Source: Icerya purchasi (lineage: Eukaryota > Arthropoda > Insecta > Hemiptera > Monophlebidae). Taken from it: a stretch of DNA of 64,000 nucleotides. Made by a program: the position numbers and the translations under genes. The stretch spans positions 225,987,064-226,051,063 of the forward strand of contig CM077115.1 in assembly GCA_039619475.1 (NCBI GenBank), given 5' to 3'. Within the stretch, counting starts at the first letter, position 1. Every line of letters starts with the position of its first letter. Positions 42,343 to 53,650 of this stretch are shown here, piece after piece. The notes beneath the pieces were generated by a model. That model was given only the letters and a program-made list of their open reading frames with translations, did no database searches and had not been told where the DNA came from.

Positions 42343-44782
42343 TTAACGGAAAAATCAGAACCGAATATCTAAAATATTGAACGACCCTCAGTGTAGCGGG
42401 TGATTTTTCATAGAAATAGTTACTTTTTTACACACCTACTTACTATATTACTGGGAAAACGAATTTTGGCTTGCTCTCGAACAATATTATTACTCATTGT
42501 GGATTCTGTAATACTTGTTTCGTTATTTCCAGTGTTGAGCAGTCGGTAATGACTACTATCTCGGTTATCCGTGATTGCAGTGTATATTCCATTGGATGTG
42601 TGATAATTGTGGTTTTTTTATAAATCGCATACGAAATTATTAATTTCTATCTGTCTTCAATCAATTTAATAAGCATTTTTCGTACTTTATAAATAAAAAT
42701 TACATTACATTTCGAAGTGTAAAATATGCATACTCCTTCAGGTACGTATGTGCTAATAGCTGATCTTTTTAAACATTTCTTCTTTATCGATAATACATGA
42801 ATATTACGAAAGACTCGTAAAAAAAAAAGTGGATGTGTTTCGTCTGCTGCCTTTTTTAACAGATATATCGGTATAAGTATCGAACGCGAAAATGGTGGCA
42901 AAATCAAGGTGAACGGTATGACGATTAACAATAAACGATTTGCACTTGTCTGATTATAGCTGGAGCAGCCGGCAGACGACTAATGAACTACTAAATGCAC
43001 TAAACTGAATACTCTAAGAATAATAGAAATGGAATAAGTGAGTATCATTTAGACATCTTCGTGCAATGTAATTGTACCAATGGGAAGAAAAGAGAAACTC
43101 CGTAATGATAAAGAGCTGAATGAAAAATGATTTTCCTTAAAGACAAACTTTGTTAAGAAGCTACTTGATATAGAGAGAAAATACTAGAGCATATCGAAAT
43201 ATTCTGTCGAAACAAGAAGGCTATGTTATATATTTTGGTCTCACATTGTTACGAAATTTTTATGAAGCTAGTCGGCGGTCCCGACGATTTTTAAAAGTTC
43301 CGTCGTATTAAAAATAAATAGGACGCGGTGCCTTTCGCAGAAAAAGATTCATAAAATCGGCAAATTTGTATATATTACTCTAGATTCGGTTGTTTTTTGG
43401 TTTTTTGGTTTTTCGAAATTTTTTCCCCGCCATTTAAAAATTCAGATTTTAAGAAACTCTATAAAATAACTAGGCCTGTCCGATTGAGGTCGTAGCAGCA
43501 TTTTAATCGTTTAATTTGAATTTGGAAATAGGTAAAGAAGTTTTTGGACGGCTGTTTATAAACGGATCTGGTAATCGTTTCGGTTGCTAAAACACTACAG
43601 CGAGTATATAAAAAGAAAAACGAACGAAACTTACCAGCGGCTTAATTTCGTAAAAAGTCAGCAACGTCAATGAACGCAATTCATCGTAGCGGTTAATTCG
43701 TTCCCATGCGACCAGGTCCGCTTGTCGTTCCACGATATTTACCTCGTCATCAAGTTTTCGAATATTTAGTCAATTAGGATGATATCGCTCGAGATTTAAG
43801 CGTTTTGGAAAGTGTTCAAAAATAATACATAACCACTACTGCTGCCCTGCTAGGCTAACACACACGTGTCTTATAAGTCCTGTTGCTGACTTTTCAACCG
43901 AAAGCTATATAAAACGAAAACCGCTTGTCGCTTTTAGCTTTTTATTTTTACGTCTTAAGGGGCGCATACTGTAAACTTCATCCGTCTACCGTCCACCCAC
44001 GCCGTCATTTGACAAGTAATATATATTCTCGTTTTTTTTTTCTTCTTCTTTTTTCTGCTTCCGAGAAATCGCCTCCTGGTTAACTCATTTCACTGGATAC
44101 ACTGAATCATCGCCGCGCCGGTTATCATAAAAAACACATACAGTCGCACATCCGAAAACATCGTATAATAATAATGAACACGAATAATAATTATTATTCG
44201 TATTAATTCGGCTAGGTCAAGTAGATTTAACTTTTTTTCAAAGTATTTAACTCGGTGGCGTCATTTATTTTTTATTTTTTTTTGGGCCTTTTTAACGTCC
44301 AAGCCTGACACAGTGTTATACATTCTTCCGTATTTTTGTCGGCCTTTTAGTAAAAATTTTACGAAACACTCATTTTGACATGTTACTCGTTTTAAATACG
44401 ATTAATTAATGGCCGCATTTCTATTATAATAATTGTAATATTTACAAACTTCTCTATATGAAAAAGAAAGTAATCTATTCGTCATGCGACGAGCCTTCCT
44501 TTAACGCGTTACAAAATATTCGTTTTGCGTTATTACGTGTATTATTACTATTATTATTTCATATAGAATCATTTAACATACTGTTTGTTAAATAAAAAAT
44601 ATAGTAATTGGAACAAAATACAAATATATAACAACCGAATTTAAATTTATAAACGATGTAAAGTATACTACTTAGTAGAAACCTATTTATCAGGCATAGA
44701 GATGACCAGCTACAAAGTAAACCACACAAAGTGTATGATCAGAACAAAAACCGCACTGAAGTGTACCAATATGGAAAACACA

Positions 44783-44789
<7 letters not shown>
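42343..44789. other. Non-coding stretch, no gene seen
   Basis: AT-rich to mixed sequence with T-rich runs near 44031-44052 and 44270-44283. No domain or structured repeat was recognised. Confidence 0.4.

Positions 44790-44847
<58 letters not shown>
44790..44847. repeat. TA microsatellite
   Basis: An almost pure run of TA. It forms the left flank of the TA-flanked MITE and probably was its target. Confidence 0.95.
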
Positions 44848-44849
<2 letters not shown>

Positions 44850-44852
<3 letters not shown>

Positions 44853-45352
44853 TGGAAACCGTTTAACACGAAACTGAAGGGACCGAAATATTTCTTCGTG
44901 TTAACCGAAACATGCAAAACAAACCGAAAATAAAAAATTAAAAACTCACCAATATTTTTAATGTCGGTAAAATGTATCAATTCGATTTTTCGCTAACATT
45001 AGCACTTGTAGGTAGTACGTATATACACTTCAAATAATTACATTAAAAAAAAAACATAAAAAATTATTGTTTTTTGGGAAACTTGTCGACTGAAATTAAG
45101 TAGTATTGCATTCCCAGGGGGTAAATAATAGTAACCATTGTTAATTTTATTTATCTGTTAAGGGATGCGACTGGAAAAGCAGGTATATTTGTCCTTCTGA
45201 GAAGCAAAATCTTTTCGTGTTAAGCGATTTTTGTTTCGTGATAAAAGAAAAAAAATGTATGTAATTATATGGCATTTTGTCGGGACCGTAGTGTTGTTTC
45301 GTATTAAGCGATTTTTCAGGTTAACCGGTTTCGTGTTAAACAATTTCCACTG
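44850..45352. mobile_element. TA-flanked MITE, Tc1/mariner (pogo-like) type
   Basis: The ends are inverted repeats of about 25 bases: CAGTGGAAACCGTTTAACAC at the left and the complement of CAGTGGAAATTGTTTAACAC at the right. The element sits inside TA repeats, consistent with a TA target. Related GTTTCGTGTTAA-type motifs recur within about 200 bases of the ends. The interior (about 500 bases) has no convincing ORF. The terminal CAG and TA target fit pogo/Tigger-like families, but the assignment is by ends only. Confidence 0.7.
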
Positions 45353-48261
45353 TATATATATATATATATATATTTAAAATTTAACAGTTTGAAGGTGGGA
45401 TGAAGACATATCAAAAAATACAGACAGGAAGTTGTTTATCAAAGACGGGGGAATGTTTACAATATTAAAGGATTTAATTTTTTTCTTTATTTTAATTTAT
45501 TCATTTACGATTTCAAAACGAAATTCCTATTACAATCTCCCGGGGAACAAATTAAATACAAACAAGGGGGCAAATATTATAGCGAAATATTTTCGAACAC
45601 GATTAAAAGTGACCAAATAGCTTCGTTATCGTAGTAGCAAAGAATGACAATGTTAATGGTGTTTAACCGCGTGGCCGGTATTTAGAACAAATCAGGAAAA
45701 TTGCGTAGGCTATGCGATTGCTTAAAGAAGATGAACGCTGAGAGATTTAAAGGAAAATGTTTCTTATATAATCCGAAGGAGGTGTGAAAAATAAATACTA
45801 AATGAGAAAAATTAATTAAATTAATTTATATAAAGTGGTCGAAATATCGTTATAAAAAGGATACGCCTGTACGCGCATGTTGGTGATAAAACGAGAAACA
45901 TGCTGCGAAAGATAAACCGATTTTCGAAATGAAAAGTTTATGGAATCGGCGGAAATCGGGGTGTATTTTAATTCTGCATCCTCTTCCTCCTGACAAGAGC
46001 CCTTAACTTTGTACACTATTCTCCCTCAAAAACATCTAAAAACAAATGGGTGCGCGTCTAAGCTATCTAGCTAATGACGTAATAACCAGACAACGTGATA
46101 TGAAAAGCGCATGTTGTACGGCTAGAATTTTAAAGTCAAAGCGATAAAAAAAAATTCCGAAATTAAACAATCTATCATCAACATTGCAGTAGCCGCTTTG
46201 AAGGACGCGAATTACGCAAAAGTGGCGCTTTCCAGGAACAATTAGGGCGCGATAACATTACCCGTTGTTGACAACTGGAAGTCGTAAAAAAAAAGGTGCG
46301 CTAGGATAGAGAAACAAACCGGTTGTTGGATTAGGAGTTGCGCATCAACGAATAAATGGAACAAAACCAAACGGACGAAACACGAATACGAATGGAAATA
46401 GAACACAACAGGCAAATCTGTAAAGCTGTGATATTCGAGCGTTGACTCTCGGCTTCGTACGGTTTCTGCGGAAAATCAGGTTAAGACAAAGAAACTTATA
46501 TTGTAAATAATTGTGAACTGTTTATAAAAGTATCCCATCAAGCGAAGATGGTGCGACCATTTCCGACAGGTATCCGTGACAGATGTAATCGCCGAAGTTG
46601 TCAAACAGGGGGCCTCAGTTGTTTCGATGTCGATAGAATTAGGAGGCAATTTGCGAAAGCGGGTGAAGTCTTTCGGGAATAGTCAGAGAACTAAATATTT
46701 AACAGTAGTTCATGGCGCGCCGATTGCCATTCACGCGGGAACAGTGCGATTAGAGTGATAGGTGTTACTGTTTTTAATTTCTACACGCGAACGAACCAGC
46801 CATAGTCGCTCAAAAGAAAGTGAGAAAGAGCGGCACGATCTCTACGTCAAAACCTTGCGACGAAAACGTTACGGCAATTTGACGTCCTGCGAACTTATAA
46901 CGCTGCTGAGGCGCTCCTCAACGGTATCACGATAGAATAACAGCGACGCGGTACTAGTCTAGTCGCTTTGAAGTCGCTGCGTACTATACCGGCGTTGCGG
47001 GCACTTCTTAATTTCATGACAAGTGGAAATTACACGAGAATTAACACGCGGGGGGAACCTTGACGATCAAAACGAGTACCGTCGTTATTCCAGCTCAGAG
47101 CCGGAGCGCCTCTATTCATCTTAATCTGGCACCGTCGACGCAATTCCGCTCTTGCCGAAAATTGATCGATTCGATGTCGTCGGGGGGTCGAGCTAACACA
47201 TGCCAGATAAACTAGAACATATGTTACATTCTACCACCTCTGATGATACTAGCGATACCGCGATAGATTGCATCGGAGGGGGGCCGTGAATTAATGGTTC
47301 AAAATCCGAACTAAACATTAAGCAGTGCGTTTCTGGGGGCAAAAAATGCGCGATTAACTAGATAAAAAGCTTTACGTTTAGGGTGCAAAAAAATTAAACT
47401 TAAATACGCCTGAATATTTAAAATGTACGCCTTTTACCTCCCTGTGTTTTGAGCAATTCCTGGCAGTCGGCGTTTTTTTTTTTTTTGTTTTTTTTTTCTT
47501 TTCGCAGTCGTCATGAAATTTCTTCGGACATATTTTCTTCATTGCACTTCTATATTGCGTGTTTCGTTATCTAAGTGCCCCGGATCCGATCGATACAATT
47601 ACAGAAAATGTTTCGTGTACGTCTTTGTGAGTTTTCCAACAATTCCGGTCGTTAGTGACGCATATAAATGTCGGTCTCATCTTCGGCGATATCTCTAATG
47701 CCTCCGCCGTTACCATTCACGGTCTGCCACTTTACATCACAGTGACTGCTTTTCATGCGAGGCACACTGTAATGATTGATCAGCGATGCTTTCAATTCTA
47801 CCAGTGTTTTAGTGTCTGCTAAAAGTTTCTCTGTTGCAATCAGGAATAAAGTTTGGCTCATCTTGTCAGCGCAAATGAGCTATTGACGTGTCATTCTTGA
47901 GAGAAGCTGTTTTATTTTCTTTCCTACAAATGTATGCAGCATGATGCGCGTCTCGCACCTTTAAATCTCATTGCCCTTTTGTGTAACAGGACTCAGTTTG
48001 AAAACTTCCGCGCTGTTTGTAGGTAAGCTCTTAAATGCTCCTACTTTATTTACGATAGCCTGGCCTAACGATTAAGGTGCTTAAGGCCAGTTCAGAGTTT
48101 TTAGGAGTTTTAAAGTCGCTGTGGCCTAAATTGAATTATACCGGAGAAATGGGGGAAAGTAAAGACATCTGAGAGAAAGGAACACTGGTCATCTTCAGAC
48201 TCTTTCAGTGCTTTATGGAAAGATAAGTACGCAATTTAAACATACCTTTTGACGAGATTAC
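45353..48261. other. Non-coding host-like region
   Basis: It begins with a TA microsatellite (45353-45371). 46540-47300 is richer in GC and CpG, possibly a host regulatory or exonic region, though no frame is convincing (46576-46758 and 47652-47861 minus are the most protein-like but unassigned). T runs lie near 47473-47500. Confidence 0.35.
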
Positions 48262-48522
48262 TTTACGCTTTTTCTTCTTCTTCTTCTAGTGTCATCTCCG
48301 TTAACGAAGGTTCCGGATCTGTTCCTAGTCGAATGAAGTAATGGCTGACGGTCAGCCGGTCCACTTTTCTAGATTCTTTAGCCATGACAATCTTCTGCGT
48401 CCTTTTCGTCTGTGGTCTTCCATTTTGCCTTGTATAACTACTTGCACCAGTTCATATCTATCGTGTCTCATAATGTGTGTCTTAAGTACGCTAGCTTCCG
48501 TTTTTTGATGATGGATACTAGC

Positions 48523-49196
48523 TAGGGATGTTGCGGATCTTCCGCATAAATTTTCACATCTGCATCCGTATTCGCATCCGCAACAATCAATGCGGATATT
48601 AATGCGGATGTATCGACTTAGAGTTTATAAAAGAATGAGAATGACAGATTCCTCGGATAAAGATACAAAACAACCAGGAACTTCTGGTATGGTTAGAAAG
48701 GCTGGCTTAAAAAAACGATCTTGTCATGATGCCCCAGATTCATCAAGTGAAGATGAGGGTCAAGAATCGTCAGAAAATGGTAGCGTCGATACTATACTCA
48801 AGAAGGAATTGCTATCTTATCGCAATAAGGAAAGGATCAATGTAAATGAAAATGCATTTAAATGGTGAAACGTTTACCGAGAAGAACTGAAAATATTATC
48901 TAGAATAGCACGTACATTTTCATCACCTCCACCAGCTAGTTGAACAGTTGTTCAGTAGCGCGGGCTTAATTTATGATCCTCTACGAATCAGACTGGAACC
49001 TGAAAAGGCGGCGACTTACTTTTTATTAAATATTTTTAACTTTAATTACTAAGTATATAATTATTTAATAAAAATGTAAAAGATTACGAACTTTTTATAT
49101 TATTTATGCACCAATATGAAATTTCTTTTTAAAAAAATCCTAAGATCCGCATCCGTATCCGCGGATGTCAAAAAATCTGCATCCGCAACATCCCTA
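48523..49196 (+). mobile_element. Non-autonomous hAT (copy 1) inserted in element 8
   Basis: The termini are inverted repeats: TAGGGATGTTGCGGAT at 48523 and its complement ATCCGCAACATCCCTA ending at 49196. An exact 8-bp duplication ATACTAGC flanks it (48515-48522 and 49197-49204). The interior keeps the 3' end of a hAT transposase. The insertion lies within the C-terminal coding region of element 8, which reads on across it, so hAT is younger than the LINE. A second copy lies at 57118-57680. Confidence 0.95.
48590..49045 (+). pseudogene. hAT transposase C-terminal remnant
   Basis: An open frame of 92 codons (48590-48868) starts MRILMRMYRLRVYKRMRMTD, has an acidic linker (DSSSEDEGQESSENGS) and ends NVNENAFKW just before a stop. 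Frameshifted continuation gives VYREELKILSRIARTFSSPP and EPEKAATYF-like text, the hAT dimerisation region (usual pattern WW-----FP-LS-LAR--L--P-SS--SER-FS-AG). The BED finger and catalytic part are missing, so the copy depends on another transposase. Confidence 0.8.
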
Positions 49197-49260
49197 ATAC
49201 TAGCTCTCAGTTTTGCCCCATTCTTTCGAGAACCGTTTTATTTGATACGCGGTCAATCCA

Positions 49261-50493
49261 CTATATTTTCAGAGTTCTTCTGAAGACCCACATTTCGAAC
49301 GCTTCTAGGTTTTTCATGCTTGCGCTGTTTAACGTCCACGTCTCTACCCCATATAACAAAACTAAATAAACATAGCATTTGACCATCCTATATTTTAATT
49401 TGAGGCTAAAATTTTTATTACTGAACAGAGATCTCATTTTAATAAAGACTGATCTTGCCTGTTCGATCCTCGATCTGATTTCTTTATTCGGATTCATTTC
49501 GTCATTTAACAGAAAGCCGAGGTATTTAAACGATTTGGTCACTTCAATGGTCGCTTCACTTATAGTTATCGTTGGCCGTGCTATCTTGTTCTTACTGAAT
49601 ACCATCACTTTTGTTTTCTGAGAGTTTAAATCCTGAATTTTCAATGGCAGATATAATTTGTTTAAGTAATATTTGTGTCTCCTGTACCGACTATTTGCTA
49701 CTATCGCCATGATGTCGTCTGCGTATCTAACATTGTTTATTATCCGGATCTGTTTACTTTGATGCCCTCTTCAGATTACTTTAGTATATATGCCCTATCT
49801 AATGCTCTGAATACAGATTGAACAATAGCGGCGACATACTGCACCCTTTTCGTACATCTTTATTAATTAGTAGGTAATCTGTAAGACCATAATCCGTTTT
49901 CAAGGCCGCTTTCTGTCTTCAATATATTTGTTTTATTATATTTATATCTTGTTAGCCTACCCCAGCTCTTCCCAAACAGCTTATTAATCTATCATGCTTT
50001 ACCGTATCAAATGCCTTCTGTAGATTCAGGAAACACACTACTACGTCATTGTTGTATTCCCAACATCTTTGTATCAATGTCGTCATGCACACTAATGCTT
50101 CTCTTGTTCCTAGTGATTTCCGTGATATTGCTTCTTCGCATTTCTTGCTGATTCGATCGTGTGCTATCTTGAAGAATACCTTCTTTAGTTTTAACATTTG
50201 GTGGCGTTCCCCTTCTTGGGTATAGGAACAAAGGTCAATTGCAGCCATTCTTGCGGTATTTCTCCTGTTTCATAAACATTGTTGAATAGACCGGCTACTG
50301 TACCCAAGTTTTCTTCCTCAATCATTTTTCTAATTTCCAGGCATATATTGTCGGGACCTGGTGTTTTCCTGTGATGCGTTGGATTATTTCTTGTACAGTT
50401 TCTGATGTTAGTATTGGTAATGTGGGATCTGTGTAGTTTCCGAGATCTGAACGGCTTTTGTCTTTGAAGAGTTCCTTTATGATTTCTGTCCAT
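49261..50493 (-). pseudogene. Reverse transcriptase core of element 8
   Basis: Three minus-strand frames hold the palm and thumb. 50191-50493 carries the fingers (PGPDNICLEIRKMIEEENLG). 49952-50248 carries motif A (FLNLQKAFDTVKHD, with Asp of the catalytic pair kept). 49261-49710 carries the thumb and connection (TKSFKYLGFLLNDEMNPNKE, YRMVKCYVYLVLLYGVETWT). A poly(T) run near 50498-50507 breaks the first frame. No functional product is expected. Confidence 0.75.
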
Positions 50494-51056
50494 TTTTTTT
50501 TTTTATCTCTTCCTCTTCTGCCATTACTTCGTCTTTTTCATTTCTCAACGGTTGTTTGTTAATCGTTTTGTATATTCCTCCTACTTCTTTAACTGTTTTG
50601 TGTATGTTGAAGTTACCAAATTTTGTTGTAGCTCTCCACGCTATATAGTCTGCGAGAGAACGAACGAATCAGGAGAATTCTCCCGCTTCCTTTCCTAAGA
50701 AAAATCCGATCCTCTAAAGACCGTCGTATAAAAGTTTCCACTTTAAATTCTGGCCAAATATCTTCCCTGATGAGCAATCTGTCTTTTCAACCCATCTGAT
50801 CCACCGTTGCACTTATTTCCTTCATTTCGTGGTTCCTCTGTTATTCGCCCGCATTCTTATATATTATCATCTGCTCTCAGATTCGCTTTTTATTTCCTTC
50901 GCCTCCTTACGATAATATGCACTTGTGTCCAAAATGAGATTATTACGTGTTTATTAAGCGTTTATCGTTTTTTTTAAGCGTTCCGCTTCGTACTCCGGTC
51001 TTATTATTCCGCTCATCATCACTGCTATGTATTAGTTGATTACTTGTTATATTAAC

Positions 51057-51087
<31 letters not shown>

Positions 51088-51453
51088 TTTTTTTGAGTGC
51101 CGTGTGCAGCTGTCGGGGCTAGTAGGACACTATCACGGCGGGAATGCTAAATGACTTGAAACAAACCAGTTGTATAAAGAAAATGAATAGTGTCTGCGAT
51201 ATTCCAGGACGAGCTGGCCAAAGATGACTACGGAGACACTATGCGGAGAATAGAGCGCTGAAGAGCAAAAGAAGGGCACTCTAAAAGCAGGTGTTTTATT
51301 GAAAGAGCATGGTGGGAGGGGACAAAAGGGACTTTCAAAAATAGGCTCGTAGTTGAGTAAAAGATGGTTGTACGTCAAAGAAATATGTCCGATGCGTATA
51401 CGTGTCATAGCGACAAAATGGGTTCTAAGAAGGCCGGAAGGAGGGAAGCCGGG

Positions 51454-51939
51454 CTAATTACCGTGTTTTATCTCCTTCAGAAAGCAAGCTTGTTTGGGGA
51501 GCCAATCTTGCTTCCATCGGGATTGCACAAAAGTATTTTTAGACTTTATTATGTCGGGGGGGGGGCAAGGCATAGGGCACAGCAGAGCAGACTTAGCAGC
51601 AGTGTCAGCTAACAAATTACCCATGAGTCTAGCGTGGCCTGGCACCCACATGAAAGTAATTTGGTGGGAGCATGATATCAGCTTTAGGATTAAGGATTGG
51701 ATTAAAGTGGTTATATAGTTCAATGAGGTTTATTGGGAAAGGGTGTCCAAAGTTGCATGTGAATCAGATACAATGAAAATGCGACTGCTGGGTGGAAGGG
51801 ATTTAACTATAGATTCAAGGGCTAGGTATTCGGCATTGAAAACGGAGCAATGGCCATGGAGCGCAGAGGGCAACGAAACCAGGTTAGAGTAAAAGGAATG
51901 AGTAATAGAGGACGATTGGAAACTAAGGAAGGATTTCAC
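51454..51939 (-). pseudogene. RNase H remnant of element C
   Basis: Two frames. 51730-51939 reads HGHCSVFNAEYLALESIVKS and RIFIVSDSHATLDTLSQ (Glu and Asp ligands kept). 51454-51723 reads SHQITFMWVPGHARLMGNLL, then ADTAAKSALLCPMP (His and last Asp kept). The first Asp segment (TDGS) is not seen. The overall order matches RNase H of element A, which instead has Asn at the last position. Confidence 0.75.
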
Positions 51940-52580
51940 TGATGGTTTGAATAACTATGTGTGGCCGAGAAAATCATGACGCTGAGGAAGGGGAACATTT
52001 CCCCTGGAGAGCTGTACAACAGTACAGGGTGGAAGAGGAGATGATATATTAATATTCTTTAAGTGCTGGGGTTCGACGTTGGAGTCTAATAGAACTTCCG
52101 ATAGACCGGTAACAGCACCATTAGGAGCGCCAAGTCCGAGAAGGAAAACTTTTAGAGAATCACGAAAGGAGTAAAAGGATCTTTGAAAGTGCATGGGTGG
52201 AGAACCCAATAAAGATTGAAGGCTACGAGCGGGGAAAGTGTGGTGCACACCCAGTATTAATCGGAGAGAAGAATTCTGCAGTGGTTTTTAAGAAGGGAAA
52301 GAGAAACGGTAGAATACAATGAGCATCTGTAGGAGAGACGGCTGAGGATAAAGGATTGAAAAAGTGTTAAAAGAAGCTGGGGAGAAGAGTTATGGCTTTT
52401 GGAGGATAGGTATTTTAATGTAGTAATATATTTACTGCACTTATTTTAAACGGATGACAGGTGAGAAGACACGAGGATAATTTTCTATCAGAATTGATCT
52501 CAAGAAAAGTGGCTGTACAGGAAAATGTGAGAAAGGATTTGTCTAAAAAATGGATTGGAGGGGTAGATTTTTTTCCCCTA

Positions 52581-53111
52581 TCAAAAGTCGACATATTTAG
52601 TTTTGAATATAGAAAAGGACAGCTCATGCAAGCTTGACCATTCTTCTAAGTTCGTTAACACTTTTTGTAAAGTTTGTTGGGCATAGGAAGGATTCGATGA
52701 TGTTAGAGAAATATTCAGGTCATTGACGAAAAGACGGGTAATTACCCGGAAGGGGGATGTGTCGTTTATATATAGGTTAAAAAGGTTCACGCTTAGGACA
52801 GAGCCCCGAGGGAGCCCGTTTTCAGGGAACTGTGAACGTGAAGAAAGGGAATTAGATATGTCATAAAGAAAATCTTTTAAGTACATAATCATATTTTCTG
52901 TTATATTGCTCTTAACCATCTTCCGGAGTAATCCAGGCACTAGAAAAGTATTGAATAGGTCCTTGCTAGCGAAATCTGCTCTGATTTCATTATGTAACCT
53001 GGATAAAATCTTTATCGTCGATCTTTCTTTCCGTCTGCCAGACTGGCAAGAGGAAAAGAGCTCACGGGTTTCGAAGACCCAAGTGAGCCTTCTGTTGACC
53101 ACTTTTTCCAA
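52581..53111 (-). pseudogene. Reverse transcriptase remnant of element C
   Basis: A 176-codon open frame covering fingers and palm. It has KVVNRRLTWVFETRELFSSC, then NGLPRGSVLSVNLFNLYIND, then FVNDLNISLTSSNPSYAQQT. Element A has YVDDLNISLSSNHSINAQNI at the same place, so the catalytic Asp pair is reduced to Asn-Asp. A deletion has removed the motif A segment after LHNEIRADFASKDLFNTFLV. It is non-functional. Confidence 0.8.
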
Positions 53112-53293
53112 TATTTTAGCCAGTACCGAAATCAGAGAATATTTGAAATCGGGTTAAGATATAATCGGCTCTTTCTTTCGTTCGTTAAGAGTTTCTGGGT
53201 AAAGGTGACAGTGACTGAGAAGAAAAAAAAAAAAAGAAAAAAAAAAGTATCGCTGCCTTCCGTCTATCATTGCATTTACGTTCGCGCCTAAAC

Positions 53294-53360
53294 TCGTTCT
53301 GTAAAAAAAACAAAAAAAAATCGTTCTGTAAAAAAAAAAACTCGTTCTGTATTGTTTAAT
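53294..53360. repeat. Short tandem repeat TCGTTCTGT plus A run
   Basis: Three copies of TCGTTCTGT separated by A-runs of about 8-11 bases, between element C and element D. Slippage is the likely origin. Confidence 0.8.
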
Positions 53361-53384
53361 TACAAAAATCATTTTTCTTTTTTT

Positions 53385-53650
53385 TTTCTTTTTTTTTTTT
53401 TTTTACATATGATTCATGGCTGTGTGTAATTGTCAAGATTATTACAGCACACAGATCAGTGTGCAGGTTTAAAGGTATTTTAATAGCTTAGACGTTCTCA
53501 TGCGATGTAGCACATCCTAGACTTGTTTTGGTTCGTTTGACAATGCAACCGACGCACGGTAAGTTGGCCTACACAAAGAGAGTGCTGTAGAATGCGTTCA
53601 ACAGTTGGTGAAACGGGCGAATTCCATAAGGGACCATTTTTGATGGAGGG
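53385..53650 (-). mobile_element. I-type LINE 3' end (element D)
   Basis: A poly(A) tail (T run 53389-53404 on +) is preceded on the minus strand by a hairpin (CTGTGTG 53420-53426, CACACAG 53448-53454). Upstream, a fragment reads SPTVERILQHSLC, comparable to the last residues of element A ORF2 (PPAVAAVLAYMRSSDL). It is a heavily 5'-truncated copy of the same broad group. No target duplication was found. Confidence 0.55.

Larger units (their letters stand above)
48262..50650 (-). mobile_element. Decayed RTE-like LINE (element 8), split by a hAT
   Basis: On the minus strand the order is NKQPLRNEKDEVMAEEEEI, KTPGPDNICLEIRK, IPQEWLQLTFVPIPKKGNA, VVCFLNLQKAFDTVKHDRLI, KSFKYLGFLLNDEMNPNKEI, VLLYGVETWTLN and, beyond the hAT insertion, SIIKKRKLAYLRHIMRHDRY and VQVVIQGKMEDHRRKGRRRL. 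It is the endonuclease-reverse transcriptase group (RTE-like), also seen at 31231-31640. It ends in a GAA-type microsatellite (CTTCTTCTT on +, about 48268-48287). Stops and frameshifts show decay, and the YADD catalytic motif falls in a decayed part near 49710-49860. Confidence 0.75.
51087..53157 (-). mobile_element. Decayed I-type LINE (element C)
   Basis: Minus strand, 5'-truncated. It starts LISVLAKILEKVVNRRLTWV and keeps the palm (NGLPRGSVLSVNLFNLYIND), a motif C reading FVNDLNISLTSS (Asn for the first Asp), the RNase H halves and the C-terminal tail, then a 3' hairpin (GCCGTG 51099-51104, CACGGC 51134-51139) and a short A-run running into TA repeats (T run 51087-51094). The similarity to element A is clear in RT and RNase H, but frames are broken in several places. 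Confidence 0.75.

Noticed and set aside
42058..42372. 104-codon frame resembling a hydrophobic protein
   Set aside because: Most of it is the translation of the 12-bp tandem array.
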